The position numbers and the translations under genes are program-made. From positions 1 through 9,215 of the forward strand of contig CAAEDZ010000157.1 in assembly GCA_900754775.1 (NCBI GenBank): a stretch of 9,215 nucleotides of DNA. Direction: 5' to 3'. This stretch comes from Clostridia bacterium (GTDB lineage Bacteria > Bacillota_A > Clostridia > Christensenellales > Aristaeellaceae). The notes under the pieces were generated by a model. The model saw nothing but the letters and a program-made list of their open reading frames with translations. It had not been told where the DNA came from and ran no database searches. Position 1 is the first letter of the stretch. Each line of letters opens with the position of its first letter. This document shows, in pieces, positions 1-7,597 of this stretch.

Positions 1-1
1 C

Positions 2-982
2 GTGGACATCATCACCTACGCCGTGATGGGCGCCGAGGATACCTGGACGCCGGAGGAACGCGTGTGGTGGCAGCAGGTCACCCGGCAGTTTGACGGCGAC
101 GACGGCGCGGACGACACGTTCCTCGTGCCGGACGGCAGCGTGATCTCCGAGGCGCAGGCCGTGGCCGCGGCAAGGACGGCCATCCTCTCGGCCCAGGGCC
201 TGGAAGATGGCGCGCTGGACGCGGCCCAGCCCGTGGCCGACCTGTACGTGACGCAGCAGCAGCCGGACCGGCCACGCTGGAACGTGCAGTTCAAGCTCTT
301 TCGGGAGGGCAGCGACAGCTATGTGGAGCGGGTGTATTCGGCTGTGGTGGATGCGCGCTCCGGCGAGGTCATATCCGACCCGGACACCGGCGTGCTGCAT
401 CCCGGCGAAGACGCGGTGCCGCAGCCTACCCCTGTCCGGCCGGTCACGCCGCTTTTTCAGGCCATCGACGCCATGGCCGAAAGCGTGCAGCGGGATATCG
501 CGTCCTTCGGGGCGTGGCCGCTGTCGCTCAAGGCCGAATATGCGCGGGACATCGCGCCCCGGGTGCGCGCCATCGTGGACAGCGGCGACCTCACGCCCCT
601 TGATAACGGCGCGGGCCCGAACCTGTATGTGATCGCCGCGGCGGCGTATGACTACGGCCTGCCCGGCGAAGGGGACCTTGCGCAGGAGGACGCGCTGGAG
701 CGCGCCCGCGAGACGGTAAGGGAGCGCTTCGGGCTCTCGCAGGAGGCGCTTTCGCGCTATACCGACGTGCTGGTCTACTTCGACGCGACCGACCCGGACG
801 CGCCCCTGTGGCGCTTCGTCTTTCAGCCTGAGATGGACGCGCGGGACGCCTTGGGCCAGACGCAGTACGATCTGCGCTACCGGGTGGAGATCGCCTCCCC
901 AGCGGGCGACGTAGCCTCGGCGGAGGCGTTCAAGCGGCAGGTCCCGGTCTATGATCTTTCGTATCTGATGAATCTGTATTAA
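2..982 (+). CDS. PepSY-like two-repeat protein, 5'-partial
   Basis: The frame is open from the window edge, so the start and any signal peptide are missing; 326 codons are visible and the GTG at base 2 need not be a start. I do not recognise a named gene. Two similar units can be seen. Unit 1 runs from about W15 to residue 127: a W-TPEER segment, then EAQAVAAARTAI (50-61), PRWNVQF (91-97) and YVERVYSAVVDARSGEV (107-123). Unit 2 runs from about 168 to 306: W172-PLSLKAEY, EDALERARETV (229-239), PLWRFVF (268-274) and YDLRYRVEIASPAGDV (289-304). The helix, then a strand with aromatic-W/F, then a strand ending in SGEV/AGDV is the general pattern of PepSY or YcdB-type domains, which are usually extracytoplasmic in Firmicutes. 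A Pro-rich linker (137-150) separates the units. No catalytic motif is visible. It converges on mfd with a 4-base overlap. The domain assignment is inferred from pattern, not from an alignment. Confidence 0.7.
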   Translation: MDIITYAVMGAEDTWTPEERVWWQQVTRQFDGDDGADDTFLVPDGSVISEAQAVAAARTAILSAQGLEDGALDAAQPVADLYVTQQQPDRPRWNVQFKLFREGSDSYVERVYSAVVDARSGEVISDPDTGVLHPGEDAVPQPTPVRPVTPLFQAIDAMAESVQRDIASFGAWPLSLKAEYARDIAPRVRAIVDSGDLTPLDNGAGPNLYVIAAAAYDYGLPGEGDLAQEDALERARETVRERFGLSQEALSRYTDVLVYFDATDPDAPLWRFVFQPEMDARDALGQTQYDLRYRVEIASPAGDVASAEAFKRQVPVYDLSYLMNLY

Positions 983-3900
983 ACCGGCGCGGAGGCGTTC
1001 TCCTGCATCAGGTCGTGCACGCGCGTCATCACGGGGATGGCCAGCTTCAGCGCGGCGGGCGCGTCCAGGCCGCGCTCGGCCAGCACCAGCTCCGCCGTGC
1101 GCCCGGCGGAAAAGCGCAGGCGTTCGTCGGCGCGGCTCACGGCGTCAAACAGACGGCCGGGGTCGGGCAGGAAGCGGGTGTCGATGCGCATATGGATGCC
1201 GTCGGGCCGCAGGAACAGGTGGCTCACGCCCAGCCTGCGCGTCACCCCGCGCAGCTGGGCAATGCGCATGAGGTTCTCCACCGGCTCGGGCACGTCGCCA
1301 AAGCGGTCGATGAGCTCCTCCTCGATGTCCATCCGCCCGGCTTCGTCCTGAATCATGGCAATGCGCTTGTAGATCTCCACGCGCAGCTTTTCTTCCGGCA
1401 CGTAGCTCTCCGGCAGGAAGGCGTCCACGGCCAGCTCCACGCGGGTGTCCAGCTCCGGCGTGACCTCCACGCCCTGCGCCTCGCTGACGGCCTGCTCGAT
1501 GAGCTTGAGGTACATGTCGTAGCCCACGGTGCTCATGTGGCCGCTCTGCTGGGGCCCCAGCACGTCGCCCGCGCCGCGGATCTCCAGATCGCGCATGGCG
1601 ATGCGGTAGCCCGCGCCGAACTCCGTAAACTCCCGGATGGCCGAGAGGCGCTGGTCCGCCGTTTCGGACAGCAGCTTGCCAGCGCGAACGGTCAGGTAGG
1701 CGTAGGCCTGCCGGCTGCTGCGCCCCACGCGCCCGCGGATCTGATACAGCTGGGAGAGGCCGAAGCGGTCCGCGTCAAAGACGATCAGCGTGTTGGCCTC
1801 CGGCACGTCCAGCCCGCTTTCCACGATCGTGGTGCAAAGCAGCACGTCATACGCCCCGGCGTAGAAGTCCAGCATCACGTCCTCCAGCGCGTTTTCACGC
1901 ATCTGCCCGTGCGCGATGCCGATGCGCGCCTCCGGCACCAGCTGGTGCAGGCGGTCGTACATCTTTTCAATGCTGCGCACGCGGTTGTAGAGGAAGTAGA
2001 CCTGTCCCCCGCGCGCCAGCTCCCGCCGGATGGCCTCGCGGATCACGTTATCGTCGTATTCCATCACGTAGGTCTTGACGGGCAGGCGTTCCTCCGGCGG
2101 CGTTTCCAGAATGCTCATGTCGCGGATGCCCGCCATGCTCATATGCAGCGTGCGCGGGATGGGCGTGGCCGAGAGGGTGAGCACGTCCACGCGGGTTTTC
2201 ATGTGCTGGATGCTCTCCTTGTGACTGACGCCAAAGCGGTGCTCCTCGTCCACGATGAGCAATCCCAGGTCCTTGAACTGCACGTCCTTGTTGAGCAGGC
2301 GGTGCGTACCCACCACCAGGTCCAGTTCGCCCTCGCGCAGCTTGCGGACGATTTCGCGTTGCTCCTTGGGCGTGCGGAAGCGGCTGAGCATGTCAAACTT
2401 CACAGGAAAGCCCGCGAAGCGTTTTTTAATGGTGTTGTAATGCTGCTGCACCAGAATGGTGGTCGGGGCCAGAATGGCCACCTGCTTGCCCTCCACCACG
2501 GCCTTGAAGGCCGCGCGCAGGGCCACCTCGGTCTTGCCGTAGCCCACGTCGCCGCACAGCAGGCGGTCCATGTTGCGCGGGCTTTCCATGTCGGCCTCGA
2601 TCTGAGCCACGCTCTTTTGCTGGTCCTCGGTCAGCTCGTAGGGGAACAGGTCCTCAAACTCCCGCTGCCAGGGGTTGTCGTGGCTGAAGGCGTAGCCCGT
2701 CTCCTTGGAGCGTCTGGCGTAGAGCTCTGCCAGGTCGAAGGCCAGCTTTTTGAGGCCGGACTTGACCTTGCTCTTCTGCCGTTCCCATTCCTGGCCGCCC
2801 AGGCGGTTGAGCTTGGGGGCGGCGTTTTCGGAGCCGATGAACTTGGTCACCCGGTCGAACTGGTCGGCAGGCACGTAGAGCTTGTCGTTTCCCGCGTACT
2901 GAATCAGCAGGTAATCACGCCTGGCGCCGTCGTTTTCCAGCTGCACCACGCCCTTGAACAGACCCACGCCGTGCAGGTCGTGCACCACGTAGTCGCCCGC
3001 CTTGAGGTCGGTGAAGGAGGCGATGCGCTCGCCCGCGGTCTGCTTCTTGCGGGCGCGCTGGTAGGCGGTGCCGTAGATATCGGAATCGCTGATGACGCAC
3101 AGCCCCGCGGGCAGGTTCACAAACCCCTTGGTATAGGATACCGGCAGCAGCAGCACCTCGCGCGCGATGAGGTTGCCGTCCAGCGTGGCGCAGTAGGAGG
3201 CGGGCACATGCTGCGCCGCGAGCGCGGTTTGCAGCCTGCGTCCGCGCGCCTCGCCGCCGGTGAGCAGCACCACGCAGGCGCCCTCCTGCTTCCATTTGGC
3301 GATATCCTGACACAGCGGCTCCAGCCGGCTCTGATAGGGCATCGAGGGCCGGGAACCAAAGGCGATGGCCTCGTCCGGCGCAAAGCGGCCAAAGGTGTCC
3401 ACCGTGTCGCTCAGGCACACGGCGGGCCGCGCCTTGAGGTCGCTCAGCAGGTTTTCATAGGTGAAGCGCAGGTCCTTCTGCGCGTCGAAGGCGTCGCCGC
3501 GCAGCCGTGCGTCCTCGTACGCCTCCGAAAAAGCGTCCGCGGCGGCGCGCAGGCGGACCTGATACTGGTCCGGCCGGTCCAGCAGCACGATGGGATCGTC
3601 CAGATAGTCGGTCACCAGCGCCGTATCGTCCAAAAGCACATTCATCCACATGGGCGCGGTGCGGATCACCTGTCCCGCGCGCACGCGGTCCACGTCGTCC
3701 AGGTGGCGCTTCCAGGCGGCGCGCGCCTCCGCTCCGGCCTCATCGGAGCGGGCGCCGTCGTCATTCCCCTGCGGCTGGGCGAGCAGGTCCTCCGTGGCCT
3801 CCAGCGCGTCCAGGCCGCTCAAAAAATCGTCCAGCGAGGACAGCCCGTCCGGCCCCGGCGCGGCATGCCCGGGCGCGGCGGATTCCATGGCGTGGCCCAC

Positions 3901-4638
3901 GCCCTTTTCCAGCGCGGCCTTCAGCCGGTCTGCGGCGGCCTGAGCATCGGCCACGAGGCATTCGGTGGCGGGGGCGATGCGCGCGCCCTTCACCCGCGCG
4001 ATGCTGCGCTGGCTGATGCAGTCAAAGCGGCGCAGGCTGTCGATCTCGTCGTCAAAAAACTCGATGCGCAGCGCGTCGGCGGCGTTGGCGGGGAACACGT
4101 CCACGATCGCGCCGCGCATGGCGCACTGGCCCCGGCCCTCCACCATGGGCACGCGCTCGTATCCGCCGCGGATGAGCGCTTCCATCAGCCCATCCGGCGC
4201 AATGCGGCCCCCTTCTGACAGCGTGATGGCCGCGCTTTGAAAGCGGGCACGGGGCGCGCAGCGGTCCAAAAGCGCGTCCACGCTGGCGCACAGCACCTTT
4301 ACCCGCCCGGCGGTCAGACCGTCCAGCACGCTCAGGCGCTGCCACGCGCTGTCGCGGCTCATGGCCGCGCGGCTGAACTGGATGTCGCGCGCGGGCAGCA
4401 TGGCGCATCCGTCCCCGGTCAGGCGCTCTATGTCCTGCGCCTGGCGCTGGGCGATCAGCTCCGTAGGCGCGACCAGCAGCACGGGCCGCCCCGTGGCATG
4501 CGAAAGCGCCGCAGCCAGAAACGGCCGCTCTCCTTCGGCGATCTCGTACAGGGCGGTGCATCCGCCCTCCCCGATGCGCTCCATCAGCCGCTTCCAGGCG
4601 GGCAGGCTTTGGTAGGCGGTAAAGAGGCCCTCGTTCAT
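979..4638 (-). CDS. mfd: Transcription-repair coupling factor Mfd (superfamily 2 DNA translocase)
   Basis: Mfd removes RNA polymerase stalled at DNA lesions and recruits UvrA, coupling transcription to nucleotide excision repair. The 1219-residue product shows the family order. A UvrB-like module lies in about the first 230 residues, with the expected degenerate ATP site. A CarD-like RNA polymerase interaction domain spans about 540-602 ([24 protein letters not shown]). The translocase motor follows: Walker A GDVGYGKT (696-703), TTILVQQH (726-733), DEEH box (797-800), SATPIPRTL (823-831) and motif [10 protein letters not shown] (966-973). A TRG-type element [18 protein letters not shown] (1016-1033) and a C-terminal TRCF domain to about 1200 complete it. 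It is longer than the usual 1150-1180 residues, partly because of an acidic, Ala/Gly-rich stretch at about 250-305. ATG at 4638 is chosen because AGGAG lies 7 nt upstream and the ATG overlaps the pth stop as ATGA, which implies translational coupling. Its stop shares TTAA with the convergent gene. Confidence 0.98.
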   Translation of the reverse strand: MNEGLFTAYQSLPAWKRLMERIGEGGCTALYEIAEGERPFLAAALSHATGRPVLLVAPTELIAQRQAQDIERLTGDGCAMLPARDIQFSRAAMSRDSAWQRLSVLDGLTAGRVKVLCASVDALLDRCAPRARFQSAAITLSEGGRIAPDGLMEALIRGGYERVPMVEGRGQCAMRGAIVDVFPANAADALRIEFFDDEIDSLRRFDCISQRSIARVKGARIAPATECLVADAQAAADRLKAALEKGVGHAMESAAPGHAAPGPDGLSSLDDFLSGLDALEATEDLLAQPQGNDDGARSDEAGAEARAAWKRHLDDVDRVRAGQVIRTAPMWMNVLLDDTALVTDYLDDPIVLLDRPDQYQVRLRAAADAFSEAYEDARLRGDAFDAQKDLRFTYENLLSDLKARPAVCLSDTVDTFGRFAPDEAIAFGSRPSMPYQSRLEPLCQDIAKWKQEGACVVLLTGGEARGRRLQTALAAQHVPASYCATLDGNLIAREVLLLPVSYTKGFVNLPAGLCVISDSDIYGTAYQRARKKQTAGERIASFTDLKAGDYVVHDLHGVGLFKGVVQLENDGARRDYLLIQYAGNDKLYVPADQFDRVTKFIGSENAAPKLNRLGGQEWERQKSKVKSGLKKLAFDLAELYARRSKETGYAFSHDNPWQREFEDLFPYELTEDQQKSVAQIEADMESPRNMDRLLCGDVGYGKTEVALRAAFKAVVEGKQVAILAPTTILVQQHYNTIKKRFAGFPVKFDMLSRFRTPKEQREIVRKLREGELDLVVGTHRLLNKDVQFKDLGLLIVDEEHRFGVSHKESIQHMKTRVDVLTLSATPIPRTLHMSMAGIRDMSILETPPEERLPVKTYVMEYDDNVIREAIRRELARGGQVYFLYNRVRSIEKMYDRLHQLVPEARIGIAHGQMRENALEDVMLDFYAGAYDVLLCTTIVESGLDVPEANTLIVFDADRFGLSQLYQIRGRVGRSSRQAYAYLTVRAGKLLSETADQRLSAIREFTEFGAGYRIAMRDLEIRGAGDVLGPQQSGHMSTVGYDMYLKLIEQAVSEAQGVEVTPELDTRVELAVDAFLPESYVPEEKLRVEIYKRIAMIQDEAGRMDIEEELIDRFGDVPEPVENLMRIAQLRGVTRRLGVSHLFLRPDGIHMRIDTRFLPDPGRLFDAVSRADERLRFSAGRTAELVLAERGLDAPAALKLAIPVMTRVHDLMQENASAPV

Positions 4639-5243
4639 GCGTCGGCTCCTTCGGCGGGTTCGGGCGGTTTTTTGGTCTTTTTGGTATTATACTTGCACAT
4701 GGCGCTTTCAATGCCGTTTGTGATGTACTCAATGATAGCGTCGGCGGCCAGGGCATAGGCCGCGTCGGCGGTCTGCTGCTCCTCGCCGGGCAGGTAATGG
4801 CCCAGCACCCAGTCGGCCAGCTCGTAGCCGGGCCTACGCTGCCCCACGCCTACCCTCAGGCGGGGAAAGTTCTCGTACCCCAGCAGGCCCACGATGCTGC
4901 GCATGCCGTTATGCGTGCCCGCGCTGCCGTTTTTGCGGATGCGGATGGCTCCCTGGGGCAGGTCCACGTCGTCGTAGACCACCATCAGGTTTTCCGGAGG
5001 CAGGCGGTACCAGCGCACCAGACGGGAGACAGCCTCGCCGCTCAGGTTCATATAGGTCTGCGGGAGGGCCAGGATGGTCTTTTGCCCGGCGATGAAGCAT
5101 TCGCCAAGCAGGGCCTCGTCCCGCTCCCGCCCGATGGTCACGCCCAGCTTGCGGGCCAGCGTGTCCACCACGTCAAAGCCCACGTTATGGCGGGTGTGGG
5201 CGTATTGGGCGCCGGGGTTTCCCAAACCGACGATCAGGTACAT
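4635..5243 (-). CDS. pth: Peptidyl-tRNA hydrolase
   Basis: Pth cleaves the ester bond of peptidyl-tRNAs released from stalled ribosomes, recycling tRNA in the cytoplasm. The 202-residue protein begins with the family signature MYLIVGLGNPG. It carries residues equivalent to the E. coli active site: N9, catalytic H19 in HTRHNVGFD, N66 in YMNLSGE, D91 in VYDDVDLP and N112 in GTHNGMRS. Length is close to the usual 185-200; the extra is a Lys/Pro/Glu-rich tail (about 183-202) that is not part of the fold. The start is supported by AAAGGAG 8 nt upstream of the ATG. The TGA stop overlaps the mfd ATG, and the order pth-mfd is conserved in Firmicutes. In Bacillus a small gene (fin) sits between the two; there is no room for it here. 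A probable promoter lies just upstream at 5293-5322. Confidence 0.98.
   Translation of the reverse strand: MYLIVGLGNPGAQYAHTRHNVGFDVVDTLARKLGVTIGRERDEALLGECFIAGQKTILALPQTYMNLSGEAVSRLVRWYRLPPENLMVVYDDVDLPQGAIRIRKNGSAGTHNGMRSIVGLLGYENFPRLRVGVGQRRPGYELADWVLGHYLPGEEQQTADAAYALAADAIIEYITNGIESAMCKYNTKKTKKPPEPAEGADA
4686..4711 (-). promoter_or_regulatory. Possible internal promoter for mfd inside pth
   Basis: On the minus strand a perfect TATAAT (4686-4691) lies 47 bases before the mfd ATG, inside the codons of the Pth tail. The best -35 match is TTGAAA at 4706-4711, but the 14-base spacer is short. The AT-rich stretch may only reflect Lys, Asn and Thr codons. Weak call, reported because an exact -10 is rare in such GC-rich sequence. 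Confidence 0.2.
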
Positions 5244-5292
5244 GGCGTTTTCTCCTTTGAATCAGGCACGCGGTCAAGCCGCGGGCGCCGCT

Positions 5293-5322
5293 ATTGTAGC
5301 ACATCCGGAGACGGGCGCGCAA
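5293..5322 (-). promoter_or_regulatory. Probable promoter of the pth-mfd operon
   Basis: Reading the minus strand, TTGCGC (5317-5322) is followed after 18 bases by TACAAT (5293-5298), which is preceded by TG one base upstream (extended -10). It lies in the 88-bp gap between the membrane protein stop and the pth start, giving a leader of roughly 40 bases. The leader contains a small hairpin (CGCGG/CCGCG) without a U-tract, so it is not a terminator. Confidence 0.55.
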
Positions 5323-5331
5323 GGCGAACCG

Positions 5332-6870
5332 TCAGGCCTTTTGGCGCTTTTCGCCGGCGCGCGCAAAAAGCGGACGGTCCAGCGCCAGCGTGGCCAAAAG
5401 CACGTACAGCGGCGCAAAAACGAACAGGTAGCGCGGCCAGACCTCAAAGAGCAGCAGGTAGGCCGTGGCTCCCAGAATCGCCAGGGTGAGCGCCTGCGCT
5501 TCCGGGCGGCGGCGGCGCGCAAACGCCGCAACCGCGCACAGCGCCAGCACCGCCAGCCACAGGCCCTGGGCCAGCGTGTGGCACAGCGGGTTGAGGCTGC
5601 CGCGGTGATGGTAGAGGCTGCGAACAAAAGTACTCAGCGTATCCGTGCGGCGGGGAATTTCCAGGTCCAGAAAGCTGGAATTGGCGGCAAAGCTGCCGTC
5701 GGCATAGGCCTTATACAGTTTAATGGTGAAAAAGCGCACATTGCCCCACAGGCCCTTTTCGCATACCCGCTCCCAGGCCCTTTGCAGGTTGGCCCGCTGG
5801 CGGTCGGCCAGGGATGCGAACGACTGGGAAAACGCCACGTCGTCCGGGGAATGGCCGCCGTAGGTTTCGCCATTCATGCCCATCATGAGGTAGTGCGTTT
5901 CGCTCAGCTGCTCCTGAGGGACGGCGCTGCCCGCCAGATACGCCGTGGACGCGCGCTGGAACACCTGCCCCGGCACGGCGCCCAGCACGAGCGCGGCCAG
6001 CACCGCCAGCGCGCGTTTCCATGCGGCGGCGGAAAAATCCCGACGGCCCAGAAAGCGGCACAGGCCGAGCAGTCCCAGCGCGATGAGCACGATCAGCACC
6101 GTGGGCTTGACCGCGGCGCCGGCAAAGCACGCCAGCGAAACCAGTCCCCACCTGAGCGCCGGGCGGCGCACGGTCATCCACGCGTAGATCGCCAGCACGG
6201 GAAACAGCACGGCCCACGTATCGGTGTAAGGGTAGAGCACATAGGGCGACAGGGCGATCCAGAGGATGGAGACCGCCGCGGCAAATCCCCTTGCCCAGCG
6301 GCTTGGGGTGATGCGCTGGGCGCAGCGCACCGTGAAATATGCCGTCAGGTTCAAAAGCACCGCGTCCAGGTAGGGCAGCACCACAAACGGCACCGCGAAC
6401 CCCAGCTTGACGGCCACCCACATGGGGACGGCCTGCAGGATGGTCAGGGGCGCGTTGTTCGGGCACAGGCGGAAATAGTCCGGATCGGTGAGGGCCTGTC
6501 CACGGGCCAGTTCCTCGGCCGTGGTGTAGACATTGGCGATGTCCCAGCCCATCTTGTACCAGGCGCAGCGCGCCACCACCAGCTGCACCGCCAGCACCGC
6601 CGCAAACAGCGCCCGCATGCGCCATAGGGCCCCTTTGCCGCCGGGCCGCACGTCCGCCGCCTCCAGCCGGGCCCGGCCCCACAAAAGCAGCGCCACGCCC
6701 GCCAGCGCCGCAGGCAGCAGCGCCAGGTTGCCCGCCAGGCTCAGGTTCTGATAGTACCGGGACAGCGCCGGCTGCCCCAGCGTCAGCAGTCCCAGCACAA
6801 AAACGAACATCGCGCCCGCCAGAGCGCTCCACGCAGCGGGCAGGGAAAAGCGGTTGTGTTCGGACCGCAT
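5332..6870 (-). CDS. GT-C-type glycosyltransferase-like integral membrane protein
   Basis: The 512-residue protein is strongly hydrophobic, with about ten or more predicted membrane segments by eye (for example 15-32, 46-64, 85-101, 155-180, 195-212, 219-232, 245-273, 287-302, 434-450, 461-475, 481-497). Marks of lipid-phosphosugar-dependent GT-C enzymes are present: an acidic pair region GWD (108-110) in the first large outer loop, DPDYFRLCPNN (129-139) resembling the D-YF-PNN element of Firmicutes GT-C proteins, YPYTDTWA (213-220), VKPTVLI (254-260), and EVWPRYLFVF (476-485) in the last helices. A large hydrophilic segment (about 303-430) would face outside. The likely role is adding a sugar to an envelope polymer or lipid; donor and acceptor cannot be read from sequence. 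The frame is open back to 6987, but that extension enters rnpB and its terminator, so I start at the ATG at 6870, which has AGGAAGGGG upstream. It could instead be a GT-C-fold protein without transferase activity. Confidence 0.8.
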   Translation of the reverse strand: MRSEHNRFSLPAAWSALAGAMFVFVLGLLTLGQPALSRYYQNLSLAGNLALLPAALAGVALLLWGRARLEAADVRPGGKGALWRMRALFAAVLAVQLVVARCAWYKMGWDIANVYTTAEELARGQALTDPDYFRLCPNNAPLTILQAVPMWVAVKLGFAVPFVVLPYLDAVLLNLTAYFTVRCAQRITPSRWARGFAAAVSILWIALSPYVLYPYTDTWAVLFPVLAIYAWMTVRRPALRWGLVSLACFAGAAVKPTVLIVLIALGLLGLCRFLGRRDFSAAAWKRALAVLAALVLGAVPGQVFQRASTAYLAGSAVPQEQLSETHYLMMGMNGETYGGHSPDDVAFSQSFASLADRQRANLQRAWERVCEKGLWGNVRFFTIKLYKAYADGSFAANSSFLDLEIPRRTDTLSTFVRSLYHHRGSLNPLCHTLAQGLWLAVLALCAVAAFARRRRPEAQALTLAILGATAYLLLFEVWPRYLFVFAPLYVLLATLALDRPLFARAGEKRQKA

Positions 6871-6881
6871 GCGGCGGCACG

Positions 6882-6890
6882 CCCCTTCCT
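6882..6890 (-). promoter_or_regulatory. Ribosome binding site deciding the membrane protein start
   Basis: The minus strand reads AGGAAGGGG, ending 11 bases before the ATG at 6870. It is the only good Shine-Dalgarno match between the rnpB terminator and this ATG, and supports starting here rather than at the upstream in-frame ATGs at 6987 and 6927. The spacing is slightly long. Confidence 0.65.
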
Positions 6891-6906
6891 GATTTGACGA
6901 TACGAC

Positions 6907-6934
6907 AAAAAGCGGGCATCCATCCATCCCGCCT
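6907..6934 (-). terminator. Intrinsic terminator of rnpB
   Basis: On the minus strand the stem AGGCGGG (6934-6928) pairs with CCCGCTT (6916-6910), including one G-U pair, around an 11-base loop made of ATGG repeats. The 3' arm runs directly into a T5 tract (6911-6907). It lies about 9 bases past the predicted 3' end of RNase P RNA, as expected for a short monocistronic RNA gene. Confidence 0.78.
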
Positions 6935-6942
6935 GTAGAGGT

Positions 6943-7288
6943 GCTGCCGGCGCGGTCGTAAGCCGAGTTCTGTCGTTGGACGATCATCTATCTCCACCGC
7001 GCGTTGCCGCACGGCTGAAGCGATCTCTTTGAGAGCACGACGGGCCGCCGTATCGCTCCCGGTCGGATCTTGCATCGGGTGGGGTTTACAGCGCCAGCCT
7101 GTCGCCAGGCCGCGGGTGAGCTCTTACCTCGCCTTTCCATCCTTGCTCCGCGCGGGGTGCGCGGGGCGGTCTATCTCTGTTGCACTTTCCTTGAAGTTGC
7201 CTTCACCGGCCGTTAGCCGGCACCCTGCCCTGTGATGCTCGGACTTTCCTCATGGCATGCCACGCGATCGCCTGGCCGCCCGGACAGC
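6943..7288 (-). ncRNA. rnpB: RNase P RNA (catalytic RNA of ribonuclease P), class A-like
   Basis: RNase P RNA cleaves the 5' leader from precursor tRNAs together with the RnpA protein. On the minus strand the universally conserved core is clear. GAGGAAAGTCC (7251-7241, 5' strand of P4) is followed by AGGGCAGGGTGCC and a P-hairpin GCCGGCTAACGGCCGG. Next comes GTGCAACAGAGATAGACCGCC (about 7184-7164), then a GTAAACCCCACCCGATGCAAGA segment near 7093-7072, then GATAGATGATCGTCC. The 3' core GACAGAACTCGGCTTACGAC (about 6974-6955) closes the RNA. The ends GCTGTC (from about 7288) and GGCAGC (to 6943) can pair as P1. Length is about 346 nt, slightly short for the class; the P3 arm looks short. Class A is inferred from the central and 3' segments. 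The promoter and terminator fit these ends to within a few bases. Confidence 0.96.
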
Positions 7289-7294
7289 CTTATA

Positions 7295-7323
7295 AAGGTA
7301 GCACGTTTGGAAATGGGTGTCAA
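7295..7323 (-). promoter_or_regulatory. Promoter of rnpB
   Basis: The minus strand has a consensus -35 TTGACA (7318-7323), a 17-base spacer and TACCTT (7295-7300), with TGC just before it forming an extended -10. Seven bases further on lies 7288, the start predicted from P1 pairing of the RNA. The agreement between promoter and RNA end makes this a good call. Confidence 0.75.
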
Positions 7324-7521
7324 GAGGGAAGAAACGAAGGGATGACGGTTCTGCGCCCGCTGTTTTTCTCCCGCGGTTCCCTGTCCGCCCGGACGGAGCG
7401 CCGGGTCCGGCCTGCCTTCCCCCAGGGCCGTCACGCGCCGCAGAAAGCCGGCGTCCCGGTCCCCTTTTCCCCGGATTCTGCCCTTTTCTCCAAAAAGGAG
7501 TGTCCGCTCCATCCATGCCCC
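7324..7521. other. Divergent intergenic region between rnpB and guaA promoters
   Basis: About 200 bases without a supportable gene. Short open frames cross it but have no ribosome site or recognisable product. Visible structure is limited: a tight inverted repeat GTCCG/CGGAC (7383-7394), a CGCCG/CGGCG pair near 7437-7454, a pyrimidine-rich tract (about 7455-7491) holding two copies of CCCTTTTC (7462-7469 and 7481-7488), and a small CTCC/GGAG hairpin (7488-7500). No purine riboswitch, T-box, tRNA or PurR-type box was recognised. Confidence 0.5.
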
Positions 7522-7550
7522 TTGCACGCAACGAAGTTTTGTGGCAAAAT
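7522..7550 (+). promoter_or_regulatory. Probable promoter of guaA
   Basis: TTGCAC (7522-7527) is followed after exactly 17 bases by CAAAAT (7545-7550), with TGG immediately before it giving an extended -10. The predicted start near 7557 leaves a leader of about 53 bases. The hexamers are imperfect, so this is a moderate call; spacing and position support it. Confidence 0.5.
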
Positions 7551-7562
7551 AGGCCTTGTTGC

Positions 7563-7581
7563 GTCGGGGTCTGTCCCCGGC
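7563..7581 (+). other. Stem-loop in the guaA leader
   Basis: GTCGGGG (7563-7569) pairs with CCCCGGC (7575-7581) with one G-U pair around a 5-base loop. It lies near the predicted 5' end of the message and just ahead of the ribosome site. There is no U-tract, so it is not an intrinsic terminator; it may stabilise the mRNA or affect initiation. No known riboswitch fold was recognised. Confidence 0.45.
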
Positions 7582-7587
7582 ATCCTG

Positions 7588-7597
7588 AAGGGGAGGG
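7588..7597 (+). promoter_or_regulatory. guaA ribosome binding site with long spacing
   Basis: AAGGGGAGGG contains GGAGG, but 13 bases separate that core from the ATG at 7610, longer than usual. A nearer ATG at 7599 is out of frame and gives no GuaA product, so 7610 is kept on the basis of the protein's N-terminus. Confidence 0.5.

Noticed and set aside
1015..4218. A 1067-codon open frame on the plus strand opposite mfd.
   Set aside because: Its translation is rich in His, Gln, Arg, Ala and Gly without any motif, and it is exactly antisense to a clear, full-length Mfd. High GC removes stop codons from the antisense frame.
5244..5292. The CGCGG/CCGCG hairpin upstream of pth as a terminator for the membrane protein gene.
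   Set aside because: The stem is only 5 bp, no U-tract follows, and it lies downstream of the likely pth promoter, within the pth leader.
5074..6627. A 517-codon plus-strand frame covering pth and the membrane protein gene.
   Set aside because: Arg/Gln/His-rich antisense shadow across two genes and their promoter region, with no domain and no ribosome site.
5720..7075. A 451-codon minus-strand frame overlapping the membrane protein gene and rnpB.
   Set aside because: It begins within the RNase P RNA core and runs out of frame through the membrane protein; its composition is a GC-rich shadow.
6988..7290. Small open frames across 7029-7235 and neighbouring bases.
   Set aside because: This stretch is RNase P RNA, identified by its conserved core sequences, so protein coding is not credible.
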